Positions 47,401-57,607 are shown, counted from the first letter of the stretch. The stretch is DNA of 64,000 nucleotides from Chloroflexota bacterium (GCA_022573285.1 JACZUF010000014.1:1-64000); one strand, 5' to 3'. A program made the numbers and translations. The notes: generated by a model from the sequence alone, not told the origin.

Positions 47401-48885
47401 ATGAGCAGCCGCTCCTTCACAGGCAAACTGGCCGCGCCCGAATTCCCAGAGGGGCTGGAGTGGGTTAATACAGACCGGCCGCTTACCCTGCAGGAACTGA
47501 GGGGTAAGATCGTCGTCCTGGATTTCTGGACCTATTGTTGAATCAACTGCGCCCATATATTTCCGCAGTTGCGGAAGCTGGAAAAGAAGTATGTCAACGA
47601 GTTGGCCGTGGTCGGTGTCCATTCGGCCAAGTTCCCCAATGAGAAGGACACCGGCAATCTGAACAACGCCGTCCGCCGCTACGGGCTTGAGCACCCGGTG
47701 ATAAACGACGCCGAGTTCCAGATGTGGCAGCAATACTCCTGCCGGGCCTGGCCCACGCTGATGTTCATCGACCCTCTGGGCAACGTCGTCGGCAAGCATG
47801 AAGGCGAGATGACCTTCGATGCCTTCGACGGGCTGATCGGCCAGATGGTGACCCAGTTCGACGCCGATGGGGCTTTGGACCATAGGCCCCTGCCGTCCAC
47901 ATATCGAAGGTCTGAGGACACCACCCTCAGCTTCCCCGGCAAGGTCCTGGCCGACGGCCTTGGAGACCGCCTGTTCATCGCCGACACCAACCACAACCGC
48001 ATCGTGATAACTTCGCTGGGCGGCGCTGTGAAACAGGTGATCGGCAGCGGCGAAGAGTCCATGGCCGACGGCGGTTTCGCCGGTTGCGCCTTCAACCATC
48101 CTCAGGGAGTAGTCCTGGACGGCGAGACGCTCTACGTGGCTGATACCGAGAACCACGCCATCCGCAGGGTGGACCTGAACGCGGGCACGGTGGAAACCAT
48201 CGCCGGGACCGGAGAGCAGGGGCATACCAGGGACGGCCGGCGTCCGGGCCGGGCCATAGAGCTGTGCTCCCCTTACGACCTGCTGCACCACGGTGGAGTC
48301 ATCTACATCGCCATGGCCGGCGTCCACCAGCTATGGTCTTTGGACTTGGACGATGGCATGGCCGGGCCCTTTGCCGGAAATGGACGGGAGGCCATCACCG
48401 ACGGGTTCTTGGGCGCGGCGGAATTGGCCCAACCCTGCGGCATCACCACCGATGGAGTAAAACTATTCTTCACCGACAGCGAGACCAGTTCGGTGCGGTC
48501 GGCAGACATCGACCCTGCGGGGAGGGTGCAGACCATCGTGGGCCTGGACCTGTTCGTGTTTGGCGACGCCGACGGCTCTGACCACCACGTCCGCCTGCAA
48601 CACCCCATGGGCATCGCCCACTACGACGGGGTGCTCTACATCACCGACACCTATAACCATAAGATCAAGCGGGTGCTGCCGGCCACCAGGAGCGCATTCA
48701 CCATCTTGGGAACCGGCGCCCAGGGCCACACCGACGGGGCGGCGGACCAGGCCCAGTTCTCCGAGCCCAGCGGCATCAGCTTCGCCAACGGCAAGATGTA
48801 CATCGCCGACACCAACAACCACGCCATACGGGTTGCCGACGTCGACATGGGCGAGGTTTCCACCCTCCAGATCACCGGGCTTTAA
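47401..48885 (+). CDS. Putative selenoprotein: thioredoxin-like + NHL-repeat protein (NHLRC2-like), Sec encoded by TGA at 47539-47541
   Basis: ATG at 47401 behind CCGGAGGCGCC; frame reads ...[10 protein letters not shown]-[TGA][17 protein letters not shown]... continuous with the track ORF 47569-48885; family motif is WTYCCINC; NHL repeats [58 protein letters not shown]. Confidence 0.88.
47544..47571 (+). promoter_or_regulatory. SECIS-like hairpin immediately downstream of the in-frame TGA
   Basis: CAACTGCG-CCCATATATTTC-CGCAGTTG, perfect 8-bp stem, begins 2 nt after the TGA. Confidence 0.65.
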
Positions 48886-49144
48886 GCACCGGCAACCAAC
48901 AAACGTCATTCCAGCGAAGGCCGGAATCCAGACGCCCCGGTCCCAAATCACTTGCGTGTTGCTAGGCGAGCGGAATGAGGCCGTGGGGAGCGCCGCAGAC
49001 GATGTACTATTCGGTTTGACACTTGGAAGTTGGTTTTCGCTGGCTGTTCTGGGTTCCGGCCTGCCCCGGAACGACTGATGGAGGCGAAGGGTATCACTAA
49101 GGGTCAGGTTCGGAACGAGTCTAGCGTTCTCGCCGGACCGGCCG

Positions 49145-50020
49145 TTACTCCGGCGCTTGGCGGTGAATGGCCAGGATGCGGTCCAGGTGGGCCAGGTCCT
49201 GTTCCACGCTGGTGGAGCTCTCGGGGAAGTGCTTTAGCGCCAGTTCTTGGACCACCGGCACCTGCTCCGGGTCAAGTTCCAGCAGGATGATTCCGTGGTC
49301 CTTCAGCTTGTCCTCGGCTTGGAGCAAGAGCCGGCGGACTAGGTCCAATCCGTCGGGTCCCCCGTCCAGAGCCAACTCGGGTTCTTTTTGGACCTCCGGC
49401 TGGAGTGTGGGGATACGGTCCGTGGGGATATAGGGCAGATTGGCCACGATGAGATCGACGGGCTCCGGCACCGCCTCCAGCAGGTCGCCGATGGCCAGGC
49501 TCACCCGGTCGGCCACGCCGTGGGCCCGGATATTGAAAGACGCGACGTCCAATACCGCATCGTCCACATCCACGGCGAAGATCTTCGCCGCCGGCAGGTG
49601 AATGGCCAGGTTGATGGCGATGGCCCCGCTGCCGGTGCCGACGTCGGCGATGGTCAGTTCGGTCGATTCCATGCCCATCAACGCCATGAACAGGGCATGC
49701 TCCACCAGGCCCTCGGTCTCGGGGCGCGGTATCATCACCGCCGGCGTGACCATCACGCTGATGCCGTAGAACTCGCGTTGGCCTAGGATATAGGCCAATG
49801 GTTCCCGATCGAACCGGCGCTCCAAATTCGAGTCGAGAGCGGCCTGTTGTTGCCCGGACACCTCGGCTTCCTGCTCGGCGAAGATATTCTGCCGGGCCAT
49901 GCGCATCACGTTCATCACCAACACCTCCGCTTCCAGGCGGGCGTCGGGGATGCCGGCGGCTTCCAGCTTCTGATGGGTATCTTGAATGACGGTACGGAGC
50001 ACGGCCATGGACAGCTTCAT
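49145..50020 (-). CDS. prmC: Peptide chain release factor N5-glutamine methyltransferase
   Basis: IPRPETEGLVEHAL, IADVGTGSGAIAINLA, DLIVANLPYIP. Confidence 0.92.
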   Translation of the reverse strand: MKLSMAVLRTVIQDTHQKLEAAGIPDARLEAEVLVMNVMRMARQNIFAEQEAEVSGQQQAALDSNLERRFDREPLAYILGQREFYGISVMVTPAVMIPRPETEGLVEHALFMALMGMESTELTIADVGTGSGAIAINLAIHLPAAKIFAVDVDDAVLDVASFNIRAHGVADRVSLAIGDLLEAVPEPVDLIVANLPYIPTDRIPTLQPEVQKEPELALDGGPDGLDLVRRLLLQAEDKLKDHGIILLELDPEQVPVVQELALKHFPESSTSVEQDLAHLDRILAIHRQAPE

Positions 50021-50117
50021 GTCCTAAAAGGTCAACTGGTTTCGAGGGACAGGCAGGTCTCAAGTTGACGGAAACCTTCCAGGGCAAGGACGGTAATATT
50101 GAAACGCGGCTGCGCCG

Positions 50118-51197
50118 CTAGGCGGTGGTTTCGGCTAAGAGGCGTTCTTCTTCCCAGGCGCTCAGCCGGTCGAACATTTGGTCCAAGCCGCCGTCCATGA
50201 GCCGGGGAATGTCGTGGAAGTTTTCGTTGCTGCGGTGGTCGGTGACCCGGTCCTGGGGATAGTTATAGGTGCGGATCTTCTCCGAGCGTTCGGCCCCGCC
50301 CACCTGAGAGCGGCGGTTCTCGCTTATCTCGGCGTCCTGACGGCTCTGTTCGGCCTCGAACAACCGGGACCGGAGCATGGACATGGCCCTCTGCTTGTTC
50401 TTGTATTGAGAGCGTTCGTCCTGGCAGACGACGGTCAGGCCTGAGGGCACGTGGACTATGCGTACGGCTGTGGCCACTTTGTTGACGTTCTGACCACCGT
50501 GGCCGCCGGCGTGGAAGATGTCAATCCGCAGGTCGTCGGGGCTAATCTTCACCTCGATCTCGTCGACCACCGGCAGCACCGCCACTGTGGCTGTCGAGGT
50601 GTGGATCCGGCCTTGGGTCTCGGTGTTGGGGATGCGCTGGACCCGGTGCACACCGCTTTCGAACTTCATGCGGCTGAAAACGCCCTTCCCCTGTATCTCA
50701 AAAACGATCTTGTTGAATCCACCCACCTCTGTCGGGTTGGAGTCCATGACCTCGACCTTCCAACCTTGGTTCTGAGCGTAACGGGTGTAAGCACGGTAGA
50801 GGTCGGAGGCGAAGATACCAGCCTCGGCTCCGCCGGTGCCGGCCCGTATCTCTATGATCACGTCACGTTCATCGTTGGGATTCTTTGGCAGCAGGGCCAA
50901 CCGCAATGCCTGGGTCAACTCATCCAACTTATTTTGGGCGGCCTCGAGTTCTTCCTTGGCCATCTGGACCAATTCCAACTCAGAGGTCTCCCGCACCAAC
51001 GACTCAAGGTCAGCTATCTCACTGACCAGCTTTTTGTACTCGCTGCCGATGTTGACGAGGCTTTCCAGAGAAGCCCGTTCCCGTGCCAGCTCCTGAACGC
51101 GCTCGAAATTGGCCGCAATCTCAGGGTCCGCCATGGATTCTTCAATCTCATGGTAGCGGTTAATCACGGGGTCTAGTTTGTCGAGCAAGGTGGCCAT
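50118..51197 (-). CDS. prfA: Peptide chain release factor 1
   Basis: AGTGGAEAGIFASDLYRAYTRYA, HRVQRIPNTETQGRIHTS, HAGGHGGQNVNKVATAVRIVH. Confidence 0.96.
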   Translation of the reverse strand: MATLLDKLDPVINRYHEIEESMADPEIAANFERVQELARERASLESLVNIGSEYKKLVSEIADLESLVRETSELELVQMAKEELEAAQNKLDELTQALRLALLPKNPNDERDVIIEIRAGTGGAEAGIFASDLYRAYTRYAQNQGWKVEVMDSNPTEVGGFNKIVFEIQGKGVFSRMKFESGVHRVQRIPNTETQGRIHTSTATVAVLPVVDEIEVKISPDDLRIDIFHAGGHGGQNVNKVATAVRIVHVPSGLTVVCQDERSQYKNKQRAMSMLRSRLFEAEQSRQDAEISENRRSQVGGAERSEKIRTYNYPQDRVTDHRSNENFHDIPRLMDGGLDQMFDRLSAWEEERLLAETTA

Positions 51198-51379
51198 GAT
51201 TGATACTCTGGAGCAGTAAATATAATCGGAATAGGGGCGTCGAATACCGCAACGCTGAACCTAGTTTAACCTACGGCTCGGGGAGAAACAACCGCAATTC
51301 CGCTATGCAACAGGTAGAACAGCGGAGAAATCGGCCCCGGCATAGCCGGTCCTGATTGAGTTAGGCCCCAAACGGCTGG

Positions 51380-52096
51380 TCACTCTTTCACGCCCCAATG
51401 CAGGGCGACGGTTCCGAAACCGAGACGCTGGTAGCCTACGTCAGCCAGCCCCAGTCCCGAGAGCATCTCCGCCAGCCGGCCGGCGTCCAGGAAATGGTCC
51501 ACCGACCTGGGAAGATAGCAGTAGGCGGACCGGTCCCCGGCCACCAATCTGCCGATCAACGGGACCAATCCGTGAAACACCGGCCGGAAGAGGGCTGACC
51601 TTAGGCCCTGGGTCATGGGTGAAAGCTCCAATATGGCCACCCGGCCCCCTCGACGCACTACTCTGACCATCTCGGATAAGGCTTGCTCGACGTCCGGCAT
51701 GTTCCGGAGACTGAACCCCGCGGTGGCGCAGGCGAAACTGCCGTCGGCGAAGGGTAGGGAAAGGGCGTCGCCGGTCATCATGGTGACCGAGCCGGACATA
51801 CCGCGTGCTTTGACCTTGGAGCCGGCCCGCGAGACCATCTCCTGCAGCAGGTCTAGGCCCACGGCGTGGTCCACCTCGGGACGCCGGGCCAGTTCCAACG
51901 CCAAGTCGCCGGTGCCGCTGGACACGTCTATGGCCGGACCGTTGACCCCTTGGGCCGCCAGCGCCGCGGTGCGCCGTTTCCAGCGCCGGTGCAGGCCCAG
52001 AGTCATCAGGTCGTTCATCAGGTCGTAGCGGCCCGCAATTCGGGAGAAGAGGTCGGCGACGTAGCGCCGTTTCTCAGCGCCTTGGAGTTCGGCCAT
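51380..52096 (-). CDS. UbiE/MenG-type (demethyl)menaquinone methyltransferase
   Basis: YVADLFSRIAGRYDLMNDLMTLGLHRRWKRRT, GDALSLPFADGSFACATAGFSLRNM. Confidence 0.93.
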   Translation of the reverse strand: MAELQGAEKRRYVADLFSRIAGRYDLMNDLMTLGLHRRWKRRTAALAAQGVNGPAIDVSSGTGDLALELARRPEVDHAVGLDLLQEMVSRAGSKVKARGMSGSVTMMTGDALSLPFADGSFACATAGFSLRNMPDVEQALSEMVRVVRRGGRVAILELSPMTQGLRSALFRPVFHGLVPLIGRLVAGDRSAYCYLPRSVDHFLDAGRLAEMLSGLGLADVGYQRLGFGTVALHWGVKE

Positions 52097-52109
52097 TGGG
52101 AGGGCCGGC

Positions 52110-52712
52110 CTAGGTCTCTGGACCCTGATACTGCATCTCTTCGGGCATGGCCTGGTCCAGGCCCAGGGCCACGAATATCCGGGCCACCACGAAATTTACG
52201 ACGTCGCCGATGCCCTTGGGCCGCAGGTAGAAGGCGGGTTCGGGGGGGACGATCACGACCCCCATCCGGCTAAGGGTCAGCATGTTCTCCAGATGGATGC
52301 TGTGAAGAGGGGTTTCCCTGGGCACCAGCACCAGGGGACGCCGCTCCTTGAGACAGACGTCGGCGCTGCGGAGGAGCAGATTGCCGGACAGCCCACCCGC
52401 CAGCGATGCGATGCTGTTCATGCTGGCCGGGACGATCACCATCCCCGCGGTCGGATAGGTGCCGCTGGCCACCGGCGCCCTCAGGTCGTTTATCGGGTAA
52501 TGGACGAAGGCCGGGTGCTCCTGCCATTCGACCAACACGTCGTTGAAGTTCTCCCCAATCTCCTCCTGCCAGACCAGGCGGGCGGCGTTGGAACAGAGCG
52601 CCACCGTGGGTATGTCGCGGCGCAGCAGAGCGTCCACCGTGGCCCGGGCCATCACCGCCCCGCTGGCGCCGGTTATCCCGACTATGACCGGTTTCATTGG
52701 CTTGGCTGTCAT
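52110..52712 (-). CDS. UbiX-family flavin prenyltransferase
   Basis: IVGITGASGAVMARATVDALL, SGTYPTAGMVIVPASMNSIASLAGGLSGNLLLRSADVCLKERRPLVLVPRETPLHSIHLENM. Confidence 0.94.
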   Translation of the reverse strand: MTAKPMKPVIVGITGASGAVMARATVDALLRRDIPTVALCSNAARLVWQEEIGENFNDVLVEWQEHPAFVHYPINDLRAPVASGTYPTAGMVIVPASMNSIASLAGGLSGNLLLRSADVCLKERRPLVLVPRETPLHSIHLENMLTLSRMGVVIVPPEPAFYLRPKGIGDVVNFVVARIFVALGLDQAMPEEMQYQGPET

Positions 52713-53599
52713 AGCTCAACCGCCAGCACGGTGAAGAAGAGCAGCACCGTCGAAATCACGCTGTTGTATTGAAAGAGAGGAGAACGCAGCTTGGAGAGGT
52801 CGTCGGCCTTGAGCAAGCCGTTCTCCAAAGCCAGCAGGCTGACCGCGATGGCCCAGCCGATGAAGTAGTAGAAGGACAGGTTCATCCAAAAGCCCAGGGC
52901 CAACAAAGCGGCGGCGGCGGCAACGTGCATCACCTTGGTGGTACGGAGGGCGGCGGCGACGCCAAAGCGCTTGGCCAGGGAGTTGACACCGTATTTCCGG
53001 TCGAAATCGATGTCGGCGCAACCGTAGACGATATCGAACCCGCCCGCCCACAGGGCGACCACCACCGACAGCAACACCGCTTCAGGGTCGAGCCGGCCGG
53101 TGACGGCGATCCACGCCGCCGATGGAGAGATGGCCAGGGCCCAGCCCAAGAAGAAGTGACAGGCCCAGGTATGGTACTTGGCGAAGGAATACAAGACCAC
53201 GTAGGCGGCGGCCACCGGGGCCAGGGCCAAGGCCAGTCCGTTCAACTGGGAGGCGGCGTAGAAGAACACCCCGGTGCCGATCACCATCAGGCCAAGGACC
53301 TCCCAGGGCTGCAACAGACCCCGGGGCAGGTGGCGGTTGGCGGTGCGGGGGTTGACCGCGTCCTCCTTCCGGTGGACGAAGCGGTTGGCCGCCATGCCCA
53401 GGGTTCTCACCCCGGTCAGGGCCACGGTGATCCAGATAACCACGCTCCAACCGGGCCAGCCGTCGGCGGCCAGCACCATCCCAATGAAGCAGAAGGGCAG
53501 GGCGTAGAGCGACTCCCAGACCCGGATGGTCCCCAGGTACCGGGGCACCCTGGTTGCGATTATCCCTGCTGGGCTTTTTATTGCATTGGCGGCCGACAT
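52709..53599 (-). CDS. UbiA-like polyprenyltransferase
   Basis: RTLGMAANRFVHRKEDAVNPRTANRHLPRG, GFDIVYGCADIDFDRKYGVNSLAKRFG. Confidence 0.92.
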   Translation of the reverse strand: MSAANAIKSPAGIIATRVPRYLGTIRVWESLYALPFCFIGMVLAADGWPGWSVVIWITVALTGVRTLGMAANRFVHRKEDAVNPRTANRHLPRGLLQPWEVLGLMVIGTGVFFYAASQLNGLALALAPVAAAYVVLYSFAKYHTWACHFFLGWALAISPSAAWIAVTGRLDPEAVLLSVVVALWAGGFDIVYGCADIDFDRKYGVNSLAKRFGVAAALRTTKVMHVAAAAALLALGFWMNLSFYYFIGWAIAVSLLALENGLLKADDLSKLRSPLFQYNSVISTVLLFFTVLAVEL

Positions 53600-53690
53600 G
53601 CTCAGTATCTTCTCACAACGCCACGTCCAACGCCGCAGCGGGTGGTGATATCACCTAGATATGACTGGCCGGACGAATCGGCCAGGGCCG

Positions 53691-55151
53691 TCAGCCAATG
53701 CCGTAGTCGTCCCATTTCCGGTCGACCAGCTCTTTGACGGCCGGGTCCATGATGATGTCCGGCGGCCAGTCACCCTTACGCCCGCCCTCCAGAGGACCCT
53801 TGATGGTGGCGTCGATGCCGACCTTGCTGCCGAACTTGGGTGTCGGCGAGCCGATGTCCAAGTCGTCGATGGGGCCGGTGGAAAAGACGAAGTCCTGGGC
53901 CGGGTCTATGTTGTTGGTGACCCGCCAAGCAACCTCCGAGATATTGTGGACATCCACGTAATGGTCCACCACAATTATGGTCTTGGTCAGGCTCATCAAT
54001 CCCAGGCCCCAGAGGCCATGTATCACCTTTCGGCCTTGGCCTGGATATTCTTTCTTAACGGACACGATAACCAGATTGGTGAACGAGCCTTCGGCCGGCA
54101 TGTTGATGTCCACCACCTCGGGCAGGATCAACCTGATCATGGGTAGGAAGACCCGCTCGCTCACCTTGCCCATGTAGTAGTCCTCCATGGGCGGGCGGCC
54201 CACGATGGTGGCCGGGTAGATGGGCTCCCTCCGGTGGGTGATGCAGGTAACGTGGAACACCGGGTAGGGGTCCTCCATGGAATAGTAGCCGGTGTGGTCG
54301 CCGAAGGGACCCTCCTCCCGCTCTTCGCCGGGCGTCACGTAGCCTTCCAGCACTATCTCAGCTTGGGCCGGCACCAGCAGGTCGCTGGTCTTGGCCTTGA
54401 CCAGTTCGACACCCTCTTCGCGCAGGAACCCGGCCACCGCCATCTCGTCCATATCGGGCGGCAGGGGCGCCGAGCCGGTCCAGATGGTTGCCGGGTCGCC
54501 GCCCAGGGCCACTGCCACGTCCAGCTTATCCAGCCCCAGTTCGTGGCTCAGACGGTAGTGGTGTGTCCCTACCTTATGGGTCTGCCAGTGCATGCCGGTG
54601 GTCTGCTTGTCGTAGACCTGCATCCGGTAGATCCCGTAGTTCTGGATGCCTGTCTCCGGGTCTTTGGTGATGACCAGAGGCAGGGTGATGAAGGGGCCGC
54701 CGTCCAAGGGCCAGCACTTGAGAATCGGGAATTTATAAAGGTCGACCTCGTCCCCTTGGAGCACCACCTCCTGGCATGGGCCGTTGTTGACCGTCTTGGG
54801 CTGGAAAGAGCCCAGATGGACCAGTTGGCCCAGGGTGCGCAGTTTGTTCATCAGCCCTTGGGGCGGGCCGTGCATCAGGTCCAAAAGGCCCTCGACCCGG
54901 CCGACCACCGCGTCCAGGTTGTCTACTCCCAGGGCCCAGGCCATCCGTTGCTGGGACCCGAACATGTTGATGAACACCGGGGTGTTAAAGCCGGTGACGT
55001 TCTCAAACAACAGGGCCGGCCCGCCCGACTTTATCACCCGGTCGGCGATCTCGGTAATTTCCAACTCGTGACTGACCGGCGAAGTGATGCGGCGCAGATC
55101 ACCCTTCTCTTCCAGGAAACGTATGAATTCTCTCAGGTCTTTGAATTTCAT
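53691..55151 (-). CDS. UbiD-family decarboxylase
   Basis: MKFKDLREFIRFLEEKGDLRRI, GMHWQTHKVGTHHYR, EREEGPFGDHTGYYS. Confidence 0.94.
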   Translation of the reverse strand: MKFKDLREFIRFLEEKGDLRRITSPVSHELEITEIADRVIKSGGPALLFENVTGFNTPVFINMFGSQQRMAWALGVDNLDAVVGRVEGLLDLMHGPPQGLMNKLRTLGQLVHLGSFQPKTVNNGPCQEVVLQGDEVDLYKFPILKCWPLDGGPFITLPLVITKDPETGIQNYGIYRMQVYDKQTTGMHWQTHKVGTHHYRLSHELGLDKLDVAVALGGDPATIWTGSAPLPPDMDEMAVAGFLREEGVELVKAKTSDLLVPAQAEIVLEGYVTPGEEREEGPFGDHTGYYSMEDPYPVFHVTCITHRREPIYPATIVGRPPMEDYYMGKVSERVFLPMIRLILPEVVDINMPAEGSFTNLVIVSVKKEYPGQGRKVIHGLWGLGLMSLTKTIIVVDHYVDVHNISEVAWRVTNNIDPAQDFVFSTGPIDDLDIGSPTPKFGSKVGIDATIKGPLEGGRKGDWPPDIIMDPAVKELVDRKWDDYGIG

Positions 55152-55576
55152 TGGGATCTAAGGCCTCATGAATCACCGGGCCGCCGGCGCAGCCCGCCAG
55201 TGGTTATTTGGGAGCGTTGACATTGTAGCCCTTGGAAAGTCGCGGCTTCACGCGAAGATATTGTAGCCTTTGGAAAGTCATGCCTTCAACGGAATCGAGT
55301 GACGGATCAGTGTTGGGCGCGATGATCGTCGTCCCGGCGAATGCCGGGACCCAGGCTGGCTGCGCCAATCCTACTTCCTTGCGCCCGGAGGGGCGGGACT
55401 TCACCGGTGGTCAGCGGCCCGGACTTTATCCGCCTAGAAAAATTGCGCGACAAAGAGATGCCGCTGTATAGCAAGTAGCCGCCTGATCCTTTTGACACAT
55501 CGACCGAATGCCTGCCTGCGCAGCTATGATATGATTCCCTTCGCTGCGTTTCCGAGACGCGTCTAAGGACCTTTGA

Positions 55577-57607
55577 ATGAAACATTGGACGATTTCCGCC
55601 ATAGTTGGCGCAATTATTTTGGGGCTGGCGGCGTGCGGGGGGCAAGAATCTACACCCGTACCTGCGCCAACCCTTACGCCCTCGCCTGACATTCAGGCGG
55701 CCACCGCTGCGCCAACAGCGACTTCGACCCTGAGGCCCACCGCCGTGCCTCCGCAACCAACGGCCGTAGAGCCAGTAGCGGGTGGTGTCCCGACGGGTGC
55801 TCCCTGCAATTCCCCGGCGGAGGCCACGGCCATAGCGGACCAGGTGATGGGCTTGGTGGCCAGCCGGCGAGACCAGGGTACTCTGCCCCAAGAGGTAGAC
55901 GCAGTCTTGGCCACGTCGGACCCTGGTCCTCTAATCCTAAGCGGTGAAATTCCGGAGGCCTGCCGGTCGCTGAACCAGATCTCAGCGCTCCTGGAGGCAT
56001 CGGTGGTAACGGCAACACCGATGCCAACGCCCGCGCCGGCGCCTTCATCGTCATCCACACCCACCCCATCTCCGACGGCGACTCCGCCGATCGACGGCGG
56101 GACCGATGCCTCGTCGCCGGGGTTCGCCGCCGATGAGACCTCCATCATTACTGCGGCTTTCGCGCCCTATGGCACCGTCAGCACCCGCTTTGACAGCACC
56201 TATTTTTACGTTGAATCCAACGGTATCCCGGACCACCAGATGATGGTCAATATCATAGCCTGGATAGCCCAGGTACCCGTCCCCCAGCCCTATACGGGCA
56301 CCAATGCGTGGTCCATTCCCCTCCAGACCCAGTACGCCGCAAATCCGGTGAGCATAGAAACCGACTTGCAGCGGGGCGCCATCGCCATCGCCGTCAACGG
56401 CATTCCCATTTTTAATCCGTTGAACGCCTCGGGCTTAATTTCCAAAGAAATCGGTGAACTCGACGACTTCGGCGGCCATTCCGGCCGCGCCGACGACTAC
56501 CACTATCACGCGGCCCCGTTGCACTTAGAAAGTACTTCCAGAACGACGCCCATCGCCTACGCCCTGGACGGCTTTCCCATTTACGGCTCCCTCGAGCCCG
56601 ACGGATCGCCGATGGAACCCCTAGACCAGTACCACGGCCACGAGGCCGCCGACGGGTCATATCACTACCACGGCACGGACGAGTATCCCTACCTGATCGG
56701 CGCCATGCGGGGAGAGGTGATTCTGAGCGATGAATTCGCGTCGCCGCAAACTCAAATCGAGCCGCAAGCGGTCACCAGAGCCTTCCGCGACCCGCTGCAC
56801 CCTATCAACGGCGACGACCTGATTATCACCGCATTGACCGCCAACGGCGCTGGCAACGGCTACTTGCTGGAGTACACCATCGGCGGCGTGCTCGGCTCGG
56901 TAGAGTACAGCTGGACAGATTCGGATTTCTTTACCTTCGTCTTCAACGACGTCGACGGCACAACCACCACCGAGACGTTTCAGCGCCAAGGGCCAATGGA
57001 GGAGCCGCCTCCAGCTCCGGGCAACGGCGGCTCACCCCCACCGCCGGGCGACGGCGGCCAATCAACCGGCCAGGGCAGCACTAACGGCAGCGGCGCCGCG
57101 ACAGAGTCCGACGCCATTGTCCTGAGCAGCAGCGCCATAGAGAACGGCGTGCTGATGGACGCGTTTAAATGCGAAACAAGAAGCATGGAAGGCACCGAGG
57201 ACTCCATTCCGCTCTCCTGGTCTAATGTACCGTCCGATGCGCAATCGCTGGCTATCAGCATGCACCATTTCCCCAATCCCAACGATACGGACCCGTCAAG
57301 GGCCAACCACTACCTGCTGCTGTGGGGCATCGACCCTTCGGTAACAGAAATCGCCCACGGAGCGGCCGACGACGGTGCCTGGTACATGGGGTCGAACAAA
57401 GACGGCGCCGTCATTTCCTACACGTCCCCTTGCTCGCAGTCGGTCGGCACCCACGAGTACACCATTACGATCTATGCCTTGTCCGAAACGCCGGCGACCC
57501 TGCCCAAGGCCAGCTCGCTGGACGTCACCTACAGCGTCCTGCTGTCCGCAATAGAAACCGTCACCGTCTTGGGCAAGACCAGCCTGACCTTCGACGATGT
57601 AAATTAA
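55577..57607 (+). CDS. Lipoprotein with YHYH domain fused to C-terminal PEBP (YbhB/YbcL-like) domain
   Basis: Lipobox LGLAAC; DDYHYHAAPLHL...YALDGFPIYG...GSYHYHGTDEYPYLIGAMRGEV; C-terminal FKCETRSMEGTEDSIPLSWSNVPSDAQSLAISMHHFPNPN...NHYLLLWGIDPSV...TYSVL. Confidence 0.82.
   Translation: MKHWTISAIVGAIILGLAACGGQESTPVPAPTLTPSPDIQAATAAPTATSTLRPTAVPPQPTAVEPVAGGVPTGAPCNSPAEATAIADQVMGLVASRRDQGTLPQEVDAVLATSDPGPLILSGEIPEACRSLNQISALLEASVVTATPMPTPAPAPSSSSTPTPSPTATPPIDGGTDASSPGFAADETSIITAAFAPYGTVSTRFDSTYFYVESNGIPDHQMMVNIIAWIAQVPVPQPYTGTNAWSIPLQTQYAANPVSIETDLQRGAIAIAVNGIPIFNPLNASGLISKEIGELDDFGGHSGRADDYHYHAAPLHLESTSRTTPIAYALDGFPIYGSLEPDGSPMEPLDQYHGHEAADGSYHYHGTDEYPYLIGAMRGEVILSDEFASPQTQIEPQAVTRAFRDPLHPINGDDLIITALTANGAGNGYLLEYTIGGVLGSVEYSWTDSDFFTFVFNDVDGTTTTETFQRQGPMEEPPPAPGNGGSPPPPGDGGQSTGQGSTNGSGAATESDAIVLSSSAIENGVLMDAFKCETRSMEGTEDSIPLSWSNVPSDAQSLAISMHHFPNPNDTDPSRANHYLLLWGIDPSVTEIAHGAADDGAWYMGSNKDGAVISYTSPCSQSVGTHEYTITIYALSETPATLPKASSLDVTYSVLLSAIETVTVLGKTSLTFDDVN

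Noticed and set aside
47569-48885. Track ORF starting at TTG 47569 as a complete NHL-repeat protein
   Set aside because: It begins inside the thioredoxin domain with no RBS; the real start is ATG 47401 with a GGAGG, and the frame is interrupted only by the TGA interpreted as Sec.
49145-50020. PrmC NLPY instead of NPPY as a degenerate enzyme
   Set aside because: NLPY is, from general knowledge, a tolerated variant of this motif in some bacterial lineages, and the genetic context next to prfA is canonical.
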